A stretch of DNA of 27,493 nt from an uncultured Eubacteriales bacterium (GTDB lineage: Bacteria; Bacillota; Clostridia; Christensenellales; CAG-917). The stretch is from the NCBI GenBank assembly GCA_900550855.1, contig URTQ01000003.1, forward strand, positions 1-27,493, written 5' to 3'. The notes under the pieces were generated by a model. It did no database searches, was not told the origin of the DNA, and saw only the letters and a program-made list of their open reading frames with translations. This document shows, piece after piece, positions 6,302 through 14,792 of the stretch. Position numbers and translations under genes: made by a program. How positions within the stretch are numbered: the stretch's first letter is position 1; the number at the start of each line of letters is the position of its first letter.

Positions 6302-8200
6302 ATGCAAATAAACGTATCCAACGTAGCGGTAGAATATGACGGAACGCCGGTGATTTATCAGGCGGATTTCGTCATTCACGAAAACGAAAAAATCGCGCTT
6401 ATCGGTCGCAACGGTTGCGGAAAAACTACGCTACTCAAAGTTTTGACGGGCGAGGTCGAGTGCCAAAAGGGCGAGGTCGACGCACCGTACGGCGTTTTTA
6501 CAAGCGGAAATCCCGTCATCGGTTTTTTGAAGCAGACCAGCAACGACGATAAGTCCAAAACTATGCTCGACGAGATTTTGGACGCGTATTCCGATTTGCT
6601 CGGCATAGAGGCGGATATGGAAAGCGCGCTTTCGGCACTGCAAACGGATTCGTGTGACCAAAACGTAAAAAGATATTCTCGTCTTTGCGAGAAATTCGAG
6701 CGAGAGGGCGGATATACCTACAAAAAAGAATATCTAACGGCGGTGAAAAAGTTCGGATTTTCAAACGAGGATATGAAAAAGCCGCTGTGCGAGTTTTCGG
6801 GCGGACAGCGCACCAAAATCGCGCTTTTGAAACTGCTTTTGTCAAAGCCGGACGTTTTGCTTTTGGACGAGCCCACCAACCATTTGGATTTAGAGGCTAT
6901 CGAGTGGCTTGAAAACTATCTTTGCGCATACAAAAAGTCTTGCGTGATAGTGTCGCATGACCGTATGTTTTTGGACAAAATCGTGAACGTCGTATACGAA
7001 ATCGAGTACGGCGAAACGAAGCGTTACTCGGGCAACTACACCTCGTTTATGGCGCAAAAGCAGCAAGTCTACGACAAGGCGCTCAAAGACTCGATTATGC
7101 GCAAAAAGGAAATAGACCGCCTCAACGCGCTCGTGGAAAAGTTCAGATACAAGGCAAACAAAGCCGCAATGGCGCAAGCCAAACTCAAACAAATCGAGCG
7201 CATAGGCGAAGTGGGAACGCCGAGCAATTTCGATACGGCAACGTTCCGTTCTAACTTTCAACCCGAACGCGAAACCGTCGAAAAAGCGGTGGTTCTCGAC
7301 AAACTCGTATTCGGTTACGACAAGCCGCTCGGCGAGGTTGACACCGTTGTCAAAAGAGGACAGAAAGTCGGCATAATAGGTCAGAACGGCACGGGCAAAT
7401 CCACGCTTGTGAAAACAATCGTTCACAAACTTAAACCGCTCGGCGGCAGCGCGACTTTCGGACTTCACGCACAAGTTGGGTATTTCGACCAAACCTCGAC
7501 ACAGAGTTTTTCGACGCTCACGGTGCTTGAAGATTTCCAAAACGAATTTCCTATGTTGTCCAACACCGAAGCGCGCAGTGCGCTCGGCTCATTTATGCTC
7601 TCGGGCGACGACGTTTTCAAGCGTATATGCGACTTGTCGGGCGGCGAAAAGGTTAGGCTCGCGCTTTGCAAAATATTGAGGAAAAAACCGAATATTCTCA
7701 TACTCGACGAACCGACCAACCATATGGACATCATCGGCAAGGAAACGCTTGAAAGATTGCTTTCAAACTACACGGGAACGGTTATAACCGTGTCGCACGA
7801 CAGATACTTTATCAACAGGGTGTGCGATAGACTCATTGTTTTCACCGACGGAAAAATCGAACTTTTCGACGGCAAATATTCCGATTACGAATCGAGAAAA
7901 ACCGCAAGCGAAAGCGACGATATTCAAGGAAAATCCGCCGAAATCAAGAGAAAAGAAAAGCCCGTATCGCAAAGCAAAGAAGAAGCGAGGCGCGCGCACA
8001 GAATGAGTTTTCTCGAAGAAAAAATGAACGTACTCAACGAGCAGATTTCATCTTTGCAGGACGTTATGCACAACGACGAAAGCGTGTATACGGACTATGT
8101 CAAGATTGCCGAAATCGAGTCACAAATTGCCGCGCTCAAAGAAAAACTCGTGCCTATGGAAGAAGAATGGCTCGAACTTTCCGAAAAGAAAAACACATAA
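6302..8200 (+). CDS. ABC-F family ATP-binding protein
   Basis: The 632-residue protein contains two ABC ATPase domains and no membrane segments, the layout of ABC-F proteins that act on the ribosome (translation factors or antibiotic resistance). Domain 1 has Walker A GRNGCGKT at 35-42, signature FSGGQ at 165-169 and LLLDEPTNHLD near 186-196. Domain 2 has GQNGTGKS at 360-367, LSGGE at 445-449 and DEPTNHMD at 469-476. A linker of about 90 residues is rich in Lys and Met, and a C-terminal coiled coil spans about 540-630. Overall form is closest to YdiF/Uup-like members. The SD is weak (AGGA about 12 bases upstream). It is the first host gene beside the mobile element and ends with a strong terminator. 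Confidence 0.93.
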   Translation: MQINVSNVAVEYDGTPVIYQADFVIHENEKIALIGRNGCGKTTLLKVLTGEVECQKGEVDAPYGVFTSGNPVIGFLKQTSNDDKSKTMLDEILDAYSDLLGIEADMESALSALQTDSCDQNVKRYSRLCEKFEREGGYTYKKEYLTAVKKFGFSNEDMKKPLCEFSGGQRTKIALLKLLLSKPDVLLLDEPTNHLDLEAIEWLENYLCAYKKSCVIVSHDRMFLDKIVNVVYEIEYGETKRYSGNYTSFMAQKQQVYDKALKDSIMRKKEIDRLNALVEKFRYKANKAAMAQAKLKQIERIGEVGTPSNFDTATFRSNFQPERETVEKAVVLDKLVFGYDKPLGEVDTVVKRGQKVGIIGQNGTGKSTLVKTIVHKLKPLGGSATFGLHAQVGYFDQTSTQSFSTLTVLEDFQNEFPMLSNTEARSALGSFMLSGDDVFKRICDLSGGEKVRLALCKILRKKPNILILDEPTNHMDIIGKETLERLLSNYTGTVITVSHDRYFINRVCDRLIVFTDGKIELFDGKYSDYESRKTASESDDIQGKSAEIKRKEKPVSQSKEEARRAHRMSFLEEKMNVLNEQISSLQDVMHNDESVYTDYVKIAEIESQIAALKEKLVPMEEEWLELSEKKNT

Positions 8201-8231
8201 GAATTTTACAAAACTAACACTTAATCAAAAC

Positions 8232-8259
8232 AAAAACGGCTGATAAACAGCCGTTTTTT
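8232..8259. terminator. Bidirectional terminator between ABC-F gene and giant repeat gene
   Basis: AAAAACGGCTG (8232-8242), ATAAA and CAGCCGTTTTTT (8248-8259) form a classic hairpin with A- and T-runs on both sides. It can serve both the ABC-F gene and the convergent giant repeat gene. A further perfect dyad, CGCTTGA-TTT-TCAAGCG at 8294-8310, lies just after the latter's stop codon. Confidence 0.85.
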
Positions 8260-8316
8260 GTGTTATTTAATATGGTTTTTAATTGAGTTGTTGCGCTTGA
8301 TTTTCAAGCGGCGGCG

Positions 8317-9342
8317 TTACGCTTTGTAACCGTACGCTTTTTCGAGGTTGATGACGATTCCTGCCGTCGTGCTTGCCGAAAGACTGCTGAAAAAGTCTTT
8401 GAGGGTGATGGGCGCAATCGTGGATTTTACGTCGGATTCGATTTCGGTTATGCTTGCGTACGACATAAGTTCGCCGAGCGTCATTGTGGCAAATTCCTTT
8501 TCGACTTCGCTGCTTAAATCGTTGAGGGAACGGTCCTTGAATCCGTAGAACAAACTGCCTTCCGTCAAGTCCATAATGTCGGAAATCTTTGCGTTTTTGA
8601 TTACACCGTTGATATTTTCGATTGTAACTTGCTCTCTTGCAATCATACGAAGCACCGCTTCGCTCTTTTCGTTTTCGACATTCACTCTTGCGGCGAGGTG
8701 GGGAAGCGGATTTTCATACGACGTGATGTTGCCGTCCGCGTCTTTTATTGACGTGTACACTTCGTTGACTTGCGCAAGGTAGCCTACGACGACGCGGTAT
8801 CTTGCGTTTTGGTCGTGTACGCCTTCGACGTACGTTTTCGCTTTGCCGTTGATGACGGTGTATTCGCCGTTTGCGTCCTTGACGTAGATGTTTTCGCAGT
8901 ATTGCTTTGCATAAAGCACATCCGATTCGTTATAAGCATAGTTTTTGCCGTTCACGTTCGGCGTTGCTTTGTCCACAAAGTATACCGTGTGTTCCTCTTG
9001 TTGCTTTTCGTAGATAGTTTCGCCGAGATGCGCGGGGTTTGCCGAATCGTACACGGTGTATTCGCCGTTTACGAGGACGTACAACTTCCCGTCCGAATTG
9101 CCGTATACGTCAACCGTAGTTGCGTCAACGCCGCTTCCGTCGAGAGTGCGGATAAAGAGTTTGTTTGTATTAAGCGTCGTGCTTCCGACGGTAACGTTGC
9201 TCGAACCGACATAAGCGCAGAGGTAGAAATTATTATCGTAGACGTAATCCGTTCCGTTCTTCGTGCCTTTGTAGTAGATATTCTTTGTCAACGGATTTAT
9301 ATCGGTCAAAGTGGTTGCTTGCGTATACGAATACGTTGACGT
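8317..9342 (-). pseudogene. C-terminal part of the giant repeat protein, cut off by an in-frame TGA
   Basis: This open frame of 341 codons is in the same frame as the gene at 9343-12351 and directly follows its TGA stop. It carries the same modules: beta-hairpin-like segments (YVLVNGEYTVY, YVKDANGEYTVI) and the helical repeat ending ISDIMDLTEG and LGELMSYASI. The first methionine is at 9309 and no SD precedes it. Independent translation is therefore unlikely. The simplest reading is one ancestral gene (8317-12351, 1344 sense and stop codons) broken by a nonsense mutation or a base-call error, with readthrough as an alternative. No domain with known enzymatic function is visible. Confidence 0.7.
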
Positions 9343-12300
9343 TCAGCTCTTCCGTTCGGCGAGAAGGGCGTCGCTTGCTTTGACGAAAGCGTAGGTTCTT
9401 GCGATATACTTGCCCGTTTCGTCGTAGACGTAGGTGTAGGGCTTTTCGTTGCCTTCCGAATCGATTTCCACGCCGACCTGACCGACGATAAAGCGGTCTT
9501 TTTCGTAAATTGTGCTGGTGTTTCTGTCAAAGGTTTCGTCGATACTCTCGATTGTCGAGAACTCGTACACGTCCACGAGTTCGGAAAGAAGCATATCTTT
9601 CATCACGAGTTCCATTGCGCTTGACAAATCGTCGACGGGAACGTACGCAAGGCGTTTGATAACCGACGAACTCGTGCCTACGACTTTGACTTTGTAGTTC
9701 TTGTATGCGTCTGTCACGGTCGAGGGGATAGAACCGCCTTGGCGCATAAAGAGGTGATTTTCGACGTCGTAGTAGAAATACGACTCGTCGGGATTGACGG
9801 TTTCTTCTTTTTCGTAAATATCAGCGTCGATGTCCATAACGTCGCCGAGCGTGAGTTTGCCGAACGAATTTGAAAATTCGCCGAGCGTTGAATACGCCAT
9901 ACGTTGAAGCACCGCAGACGACGGCGTATAGCCGAGTTCGGTTTCGTCAACGTAGCGAGTGTAGGTTGCAAGTCCGCCGTGCTGCACGGGGTTATAGAGA
10001 GTGAAGTAGAACGCTTTTGCGTATTTGCCGTTTTCGTCGAGAACGAAATTGCCCTCGTCGTCTTTCGAGTAGCGTTCGCTTCCGAAATACTCGTTGCCGT
10101 CGCAGTAGACGTATTTATCTTCTACCACTTTGACGTATTTGCCGTTTGCCGACTCGGCGTACTTGTAAAACGCGATGTCGGTCGTTTCTGCAAGGGTGAG
10201 TTGGTCGGATATATTGCCGAGTTCTGTGACGAGGCAATCTCTCGCTTTGAGGGATTGCATAAGGCGAGAGGACGTTTCGTTAATTTCGATGACTTCGTCC
10301 ACTTTGAGCGTGTCCACGACCTCGCTTATGTTGTCGAGGGTAGCGTCCTTTTTGGACAGCGATTTCATAAGGATATTGTCGTCGCCGTCTATACGCACGA
10401 GTTCGTCGAAGAACATATCGTTGAGTCTTTCGCCGATGTCTTCGAGTGTGTAGCCTCGCTTTGCCATTTGTTGAAGTGCAAGAGCCGTTGCGCCTTGCGA
10501 CGAGCGGTTATATCTCGTTTCCGCGCCGTCGGTGTCGGCGTTGTAAAGGCGGTATCTTTCCACTGCGACGTATGCGGTTTCGCCTTCCGCAACCGCCGTC
10601 ACCGCGCTGTACGTTCCGTCCGCTTGTTTTGCGTAAAGTTGAACGTTTTCGCCGTGCGCGTATACGTTGTAGGGGACGTACACTTCGCATTTTACGAATG
10701 CGCCGTCCGCCGCTTCGACGTAAACGTCGTATTGTATGTCAAGCACTTCGCCGATTGTAAGTTCGTTTGCGATCGTGTCGAGGTCTTTGAGCGTGCAACC
10801 TCTGTTTGCAAGGGCTTTCATAATCGGGGCGGACTCGTCCTTAACGTCGATGAGTTCGTCGATTTTGAGGTCGTTGATTTTCGTGCCTATCTCGCTGAGT
10901 TTGCAGTCTTTGAGCGCGATGATCGCTTTTGCGGTGTCGGGTTTTGTGGTGTCCACGACGTCGCCTATCGTGAATTGATCGAGAAGTCCGTCGGCGTTTT
11001 GAAGTTCCACAACGGTCATATTAGACACGATTTGAAGGATTTGCGCCGAAGTGCCTTTGTGTATGCGCAAGTACGGTTTTCTGCCGCCCGCTTCTTCGCC
11101 GTCGTCGAGGGTGCGAAGCATACTGTCTTTGTCGATTTCATCGTCCATAACGTAGAAGGACGCGCTTTCTTCATAAGTTCCGTCTTCGAGTTTGTACTTG
11201 ACCGCTTGAACGTCGAGTTTGTTGCCTTTGATGTCGGGCGTTTGCGAGAACGTAATATCGGTCACGGGTACGAATCCCTTTGATACGAGGGTGTAATTTG
11301 CGCCGTTGAATGTCGCAATGCGGTTGGCGTACACGACGATATAAAGGCTTGCGGCGTTGTTTGAAGTGCTCGTTGCGACGACGTATTGAACGTGACGATA
11401 GAATGTCGTTTCGTTTTCGTCGGCAGAGAAGCCTTCCGCATAGCAGGAATTGTCCACGACGTATTTTTCGCTTTCCTCGCCGTCTTCGCCCTTCACGGTC
11501 TTTTTGATAAAGCGAAGTTCTTTTTCGACGAGTTTGTCCGTCGTGCCGTCGTTATCGGTGTCGATTGCGCCAAAAATATACGTTTCCACGCCGAGCGCGG
11601 GGGCGTAATTTGCGTTTGCAAGGTCGGATTTTGAAACTTCCTCGTATCTGTCAACCTTTTGGTATACGAGGTTTTCGCCCTTGGGAATAAACGTGTCGGA
11701 ATCCACTTTCAAAAGTTTGTCGAGGGTGATTGCGTTCACAACCGCGCCGAAAGCGGACAACGCAACGTCTTGCAACGACGCAATGAGTTTGTTGTCATCA
11801 ACGCCGATGTCGATGCCGAAGTTGTCCTTTATCTTTCTCACCGAGATGTCGCCGTTGAGCGAACCCATAATGTTCTCGATTGCTGATTTTACGTTGTTGT
11901 CGAGGTTGTCGTCGAGTATGGGCAGATTAAAATCCGAAAAGTTTATGTCTGCAAGTTTGCTCACGTCGTCGAGTGTGAACGAGTTTACAACGATTGATAA
12001 GTCGTTCAAAATATCCTTGACGGGTGCGGTGTAGAAATCCTTTGTGGTGAAGTCGATTCCGCTGATTCCGTTGAGGATGGATATTCCGTAGTGCTGATAG
12101 AGGGTTTGAAGCGTCAGAGAATCGATGCTGTTCACGTCCTCGATAGCGCGCTTTATGGCGTCGAGAAGGGTTTGGTTGTATAGGTCGCTGTCTGCTGCGA
12201 TAGGACCTTCTTCGGTGAAGTTTTGTTGAAGTTGTCCGACCGTAATGGACGTTCCGACCGCAACGACCGCGCCGCCTATTGCGAGGACAAAAAGTATGAT

Positions 12301-12351
12301 GCCTATCACCATACCGAGAACGAATGTTAAAGTTCCGCGAAGTACTTTCAT
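9343..12351 (-). CDS. Very large membrane-anchored repeat protein, N-terminal part up to an in-frame TGA
   Basis: I chose the ATG at 12351 (MKVLRGTL) because GGGG lies 6 bases upstream; ATG at 12363 has no SD. This gives 1002 residues. One hydrophobic segment at about 5-35 (VLGMVIGIILFVLAIGGAVV) is followed by a long acidic outer region, suggesting an N-terminal anchor with an extracytoplasmic body. About eight degenerate helical repeats of 33-38 residues can be seen, with the consensus L..rg.tL.dl...l..Ltlge.vDI. They lie roughly at 436-540, 620-726, 810-841 and 893-928. Longer stretches rich in beta-hairpins (YVKVVEDKYVY type) lie between them. I do not recognise a named family. It sits 51 bases downstream of the CvpA-like gene and is probably co-transcribed with it. 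It ends at TGA 9343-9345 while homologous sequence continues in frame. Confidence 0.75.
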   Translation of the reverse strand: MKVLRGTLTFVLGMVIGIILFVLAIGGAVVAVGTSITVGQLQQNFTEEGPIAADSDLYNQTLLDAIKRAIEDVNSIDSLTLQTLYQHYGISILNGISGIDFTTKDFYTAPVKDILNDLSIVVNSFTLDDVSKLADINFSDFNLPILDDNLDNNVKSAIENIMGSLNGDISVRKIKDNFGIDIGVDDNKLIASLQDVALSAFGAVVNAITLDKLLKVDSDTFIPKGENLVYQKVDRYEEVSKSDLANANYAPALGVETYIFGAIDTDNDGTTDKLVEKELRFIKKTVKGEDGEESEKYVVDNSCYAEGFSADENETTFYRHVQYVVATSTSNNAASLYIVVYANRIATFNGANYTLVSKGFVPVTDITFSQTPDIKGNKLDVQAVKYKLEDGTYEESASFYVMDDEIDKDSMLRTLDDGEEAGGRKPYLRIHKGTSAQILQIVSNMTVVELQNADGLLDQFTIGDVVDTTKPDTAKAIIALKDCKLSEIGTKINDLKIDELIDVKDESAPIMKALANRGCTLKDLDTIANELTIGEVLDIQYDVYVEAADGAFVKCEVYVPYNVYAHGENVQLYAKQADGTYSAVTAVAEGETAYVAVERYRLYNADTDGAETRYNRSSQGATALALQQMAKRGYTLEDIGERLNDMFFDELVRIDGDDNILMKSLSKKDATLDNISEVVDTLKVDEVIEINETSSRLMQSLKARDCLVTELGNISDQLTLAETTDIAFYKYAESANGKYVKVVEDKYVYCDGNEYFGSERYSKDDEGNFVLDENGKYAKAFYFTLYNPVQHGGLATYTRYVDETELGYTPSSAVLQRMAYSTLGEFSNSFGKLTLGDVMDIDADIYEKEETVNPDESYFYYDVENHLFMRQGGSIPSTVTDAYKNYKVKVVGTSSSVIKRLAYVPVDDLSSAMELVMKDMLLSELVDVYEFSTIESIDETFDRNTSTIYEKDRFIVGQVGVEIDSEGNEKPYTYVYDETGKYIARTYAFVKASDALLAERKS

Positions 12352-12372
12352 AATATACCCCATAATATTAAA

Positions 12373-12395
12373 CGTGCCTGCATAAAGCAGACACG
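12373..12395 (-). terminator. Weak hairpin between the CvpA-like and giant repeat genes
   Basis: On the minus strand CGTGTCTGC and GCAGGCACG pair around TTTAT with one mismatch and are followed by TTTAATATT. The T-run is poor, so partial termination or RNA processing within the operon is more likely than full termination. Confidence 0.35.
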
Positions 12396-12402
12396 AGATT
12401 TA

Positions 12403-13188
12403 TCAACCGAAAATTTCGGTGAAAAGTTTTGCGACAGGATTGTTTTGATAAAAATATCCGCAAACCGTCGAGGACGAAAGAGCCTCGTCAACCGTCGGCA
12501 GTTTGTCTTTGAGAGCGTTGAGAATGGCAAGCACTACGAGGATAAACACAAGTGCGAACGCCGTCGACACGATTGCGCCGAAAATGCGGTCGATTGCTTT
12601 CAGCGCGCCCGACTCGGACGTGTGCATTTTGGCAAATATCTTGCGAAGAAGCCAGCATACAAGACCGAGCGCAACGCAGTATACCACAAACATAATCACC
12701 GCAACGATTATGTCGGAAGCAAACGTACCGGCAACGCCGCCTATCGTCTGTCCGTCGTCGGTGATAAACGTCTTTGCAAGCCACAGCGCGAATTTGCCTT
12801 TGAGGGAAGACGTCAATCCGTCGCCCATACTCTTTTCAAGTTCGACTTTCGTCGTGCCTTCCTCATTCGACACTTCGACGTAATACTTTTTCTCGCCCGT
12901 TTCGCTGTCCGTGCTTATAATGATTTTCTGCGAGAAAATCTTGTCGCCGCTCTCGATTTTTTCGGTTATGGAAGATTCCATATTTTTGAACATATCGAGG
13001 TCGCGCACAGCGTCGAAAGTGGGGGTTATCAAAAGCAGAGCCGCAAGCATAATTGCGATTGTGAGAAACACGCCCTTGAAGGATTTGGAAAATCCGCGTA
13101 TGACGCCCAAAATCAAGCCGAGCGCGACAACGACGAAAAACGCGATGTCCGCGTAAGGAATATCGGCAGATAGTAAAAACGACGTCAT
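12403..13188 (-). CDS. CvpA-like membrane protein with a large internal insertion
   Basis: The 261-residue protein starts at ATG 13188 (MTSFLLSADIPYADIAFF), which has GGAAGG 7 bases upstream. The N-terminal segment with GLILGVIRGFSKSFKG is characteristic of the CvpA family (colicin V production protein, envelope homeostasis). Four membrane segments can be read: two near residues 13-60, one near 160-185 (IIVAVIMFVVYCVALGLVCW) and one near 207-232. Between the second and third lies a soluble stretch of about 95 residues (DLDMFKNMESSITEKI... to the ITDDGQTIGG region), longer than in typical CvpA proteins of about 160-180 residues. It is followed by the giant repeat gene, which suggests a shared envelope role. 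Confidence 0.75.
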   Translation of the reverse strand: MTSFLLSADIPYADIAFFVVVALGLILGVIRGFSKSFKGVFLTIAIMLAALLLITPTFDAVRDLDMFKNMESSITEKIESGDKIFSQKIIISTDSETGEKKYYVEVSNEEGTTKVELEKSMGDGLTSSLKGKFALWLAKTFITDDGQTIGGVAGTFASDIIVAVIMFVVYCVALGLVCWLLRKIFAKMHTSESGALKAIDRIFGAIVSTAFALVFILVVLAILNALKDKLPTVDEALSSSTVCGYFYQNNPVAKLFTEIFG

Positions 13189-13257
13189 AAATGCACCTTC
13201 CGTAGCGCGCAAGCACGCGCCCAAGACGCGTATATGCGCAAAATGTTGATTATAAAC

Positions 13258-13286
13258 ATTATAACTCGATATAAAATTATATGCAA
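13258..13286 (-). promoter_or_regulatory. Promoter of the cvpA-like / giant repeat operon
   Basis: On the minus strand TTGCAT (13286-13281) and TATAAT (13263-13258) are separated by 17 bases, about 70 bases upstream of the CvpA-like ATG. The leader carries a GC-rich palindromic stretch (GCGCGCAAGCACGCGC near 13205-13220). Confidence 0.7.
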
Positions 13287-13293
13287 TACAAAA

Positions 13294-13321
13294 ACAAAAA
13301 AAGTTCGGTTGCGCCCCGAAC
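13294..13321 (-). terminator. Terminator of the yyaC-like gene
   Basis: On the minus strand GTTCGG and CCGAAC (13321-13303) enclose a 7-base loop and are followed by seven or more T residues. It lies 50 bases after the spore protease stop and just upstream of the next promoter, separating the two units. Confidence 0.8.
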
Positions 13322-13372
13322 CCTTTTGAAAAACGGACAAATTACGGCGAAAAACGGCGTGCGCAAAATTCG

Positions 13373-13963
13373 TCACGCAAGCGCCGCTTTCAGCATAACT
13401 GCTATTTCATTTGCCAAATTGTCCACATAAACGGGCGATACGGTCAAAAGTTGCATAAGAGGGTCGCCGTGATTTCGCGCAACTATCCCCAAGACGCCTA
13501 TGTCGCCGAAACGCTCGGATTTGCCCGTCACGCCCGAGGGACACACCCCGTCGTCGCGAAGCACGATTTGTCCCACTTTATCCTTGTTCCCGAGCGAAGC
13601 GTCCACCGCGACGAACAGCGCGTTTTGGTGAACGGATTTTATAAACGCAAGCCATTCCCCCATATTTTTGCCGTTGATTTGCGCCTCGTCCGTGCCGTAT
13701 ACGAACGCGGGAACGTCGTATTTTTTTGTGAGCAGAGTGCCGACGGTCGGACCGAGAGAGTCGCCCGAAATAGCGTTCGTGCCGAAGCATACGACGACGA
13801 TTTCTCTGTCGCCTTTTTCGATTATGTCGTTGAACATATGCGCAACGAACGGCGCGAGAGGGTCGTATTCGCCATCGATTTCCGACTCTGCAACGCAAGA
13901 GGAAAGTTGAGAGGGAATATAGATTTTTTCGATTTCGTCTTGTTTACGCTTTGTTTTTCTCAT
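13373..13963 (-). CDS. yyaC: YyaC-type spore protease (DUF1256 family)
   Basis: The 196-residue protein matches the spore protease YyaC family (DUF1256), related to the Gpr/hydrogenase-maturation protease fold. Characteristic segments are VVCFGTNAISGDSLGPTVG near residues 57-75, VYGTDEAQINGKNM near 93-106, VAVDASLGNKDKVGQI near 118-133, and a glycine-rich SGVTGKSERFGDIGVLGIV near 143-161. The family occurs in endospore-forming Firmicutes. It is monocistronic here, with a strong terminator downstream. The ATG has no clear SD (only AGG two bases away), so the start is less certain. It is the best clue in the window to a sporulation-capable ancestry. Confidence 0.88.
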   Translation of the reverse strand: MRKTKRKQDEIEKIYIPSQLSSCVAESEIDGEYDPLAPFVAHMFNDIIEKGDREIVVVCFGTNAISGDSLGPTVGTLLTKKYDVPAFVYGTDEAQINGKNMGEWLAFIKSVHQNALFVAVDASLGNKDKVGQIVLRDDGVCPSGVTGKSERFGDIGVLGIVARNHGDPLMQLLTVSPVYVDNLANEIAVMLKAALA

Positions 13964-14014
13964 TGCCTAATTATTGCCGCGCGCCGAAAATCTAAACGCG
14001 ACGAGGCGGTATTT

Positions 14015-14052
14015 TTGCGGCGTTTGCCCCAAAAGAATAAAATCGCGATTTT
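14015..14052 (+). promoter_or_regulatory. Promoter with operator-like palindrome for the small membrane protein
   Basis: TTGCGG (14015-14020) and TAAAAT (14038-14043) are 17 bases apart. A perfect 14-bp palindrome AAAATCGCGATTTT (14039-14052) overlaps the -10 box and the expected start, as a repressor site would. Confidence 0.45.
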
Positions 14053-14082
14053 TGCACACGATATGGCAAAAGGAGGTGTGAT

Positions 14083-14316
14083 ATGGAAGACAAAAATCTC
14101 GTCAAAAGAGTTGCGGAACTCGGCAATATGAACGTGATGATTTTGTTCCTTTTGGTCGCATTCATCGCGTTTTCCGTGGGACTTGCATTCTTCTTTCTCG
14201 TTCCGGGAAGCGTCGGTTACGGCATCGGCATCACGATGTTCGTCGTTGCGGGTTTGCTGTTCGTTATCGGCGAAGTGAACTATTTTTCAAAGATGAAGAA
14301 AATCCAAATGGAATAA
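14083..14316 (+). CDS. Small two-helix membrane protein
   Basis: The 77-residue protein has two membrane segments, about residues 18-40 (MILFLLVAFIAFSVGLAFFFLV) and 45-65, with short charged ends. An excellent SD (AAGGAGG, 6-7 bases away) supports translation. I do not recognise a family. It stands alone between the divergent yyaC-like gene and a terminator, so it forms its own transcription unit. A function cannot be assigned. Confidence 0.7.
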   Translation: MEDKNLVKRVAELGNMNVMILFLLVAFIAFSVGLAFFFLVPGSVGYGIGITMFVVAGLLFVIGEVNYFSKMKKIQME

Positions 14317-14363
14317 CGGAAACGTTATAACCTAAAAAGCGGCGGAAAAATTTTCGCCGAAAG

Positions 14364-14410
14364 GAAACGACGTTCGATGACAAGCACATCGAACGCCGGT
14401 TTCGTTTTTT
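14364..14410 (+). terminator. Terminator after the small membrane protein gene
   Basis: CGTTCGATG (14371-14379) and CATCGAACG (14387-14395) pair perfectly, with further outer pairing of GAAAC to GTTTC and six T residues at 14405-14410. Confidence 0.85.
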
Positions 14411-14701
14411 CTTGTGTGTTCGGTTTCAAGAATTATGCGAGTTTCGAGGGGGCGAGTTCTGCTTGGTATATGCGAAAGATTTGCAAGTTTTTCCGCACTT
14501 GTATTTTCGAATTGACGATATAGCGTTTGACAACGGCGGCAATGTCTTTTTTGCGGCGATTTAATTTGCAAAGCGTATATTTTGCCCGAAATATTAAAAA
14601 TGCGTGGCGGTTTAATGCGTTTTTAATGGTTTTTCTTTAACATTTAGGCATACTAACTCAAAAGGCGCGGCGGCAGGGAACGTAAAATATTTCTTGTTGC
14701 A
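14411..14701. other. Non-coding stretch upstream of ftsH
   Basis: I see no gene, tRNA, riboswitch or T-box motif in this 290-base stretch. A short minus-strand open frame has no SD. The segment becomes AT-rich toward the ftsH promoter. Confidence 0.4.
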
Positions 14702-14730
14702 TTGACTTTTTCGTATTTAATTTTTATAAT
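14702..14730 (+). promoter_or_regulatory. Promoter of the ftsH-cysE-cysS operon
   Basis: TTGACT (14702-14707) and TATAAT (14725-14730) are separated by 17 bases, nearly a perfect consensus. The predicted leader is about 55 bases and ends in an AGGAGG SD (14783-14788). Confidence 0.85.
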
Positions 14731-14792
14731 ATGTAGAACATAATATATGATTATTGCGGAATCGTCGCACCGCGTCGATTTCAGGAGGATAG

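Noticed and set aside
9343..9345. TGA as a tryptophan or selenocysteine codon
   Set aside because: dut, yyaC, the CvpA-like gene and the RloB-like gene end properly in TGA, and no selenocysteine-type enzyme or convincing SECIS hairpin is seen, so recoding of the whole genome is unlikely.
9904..11283. Long plus-strand open frame of 459 codons
   Set aside because: It is antisense to the giant repeat gene, has strange composition rich in Val, Phe and Arg, no SD and no domain; it mirrors the codon use of the real gene.
14317..14792. T-box or cysteine-responsive leader for the cysE-cysS unit
   Set aside because: No T-box sequence or specifier hairpin; the only hairpin is a terminator of the preceding gene.
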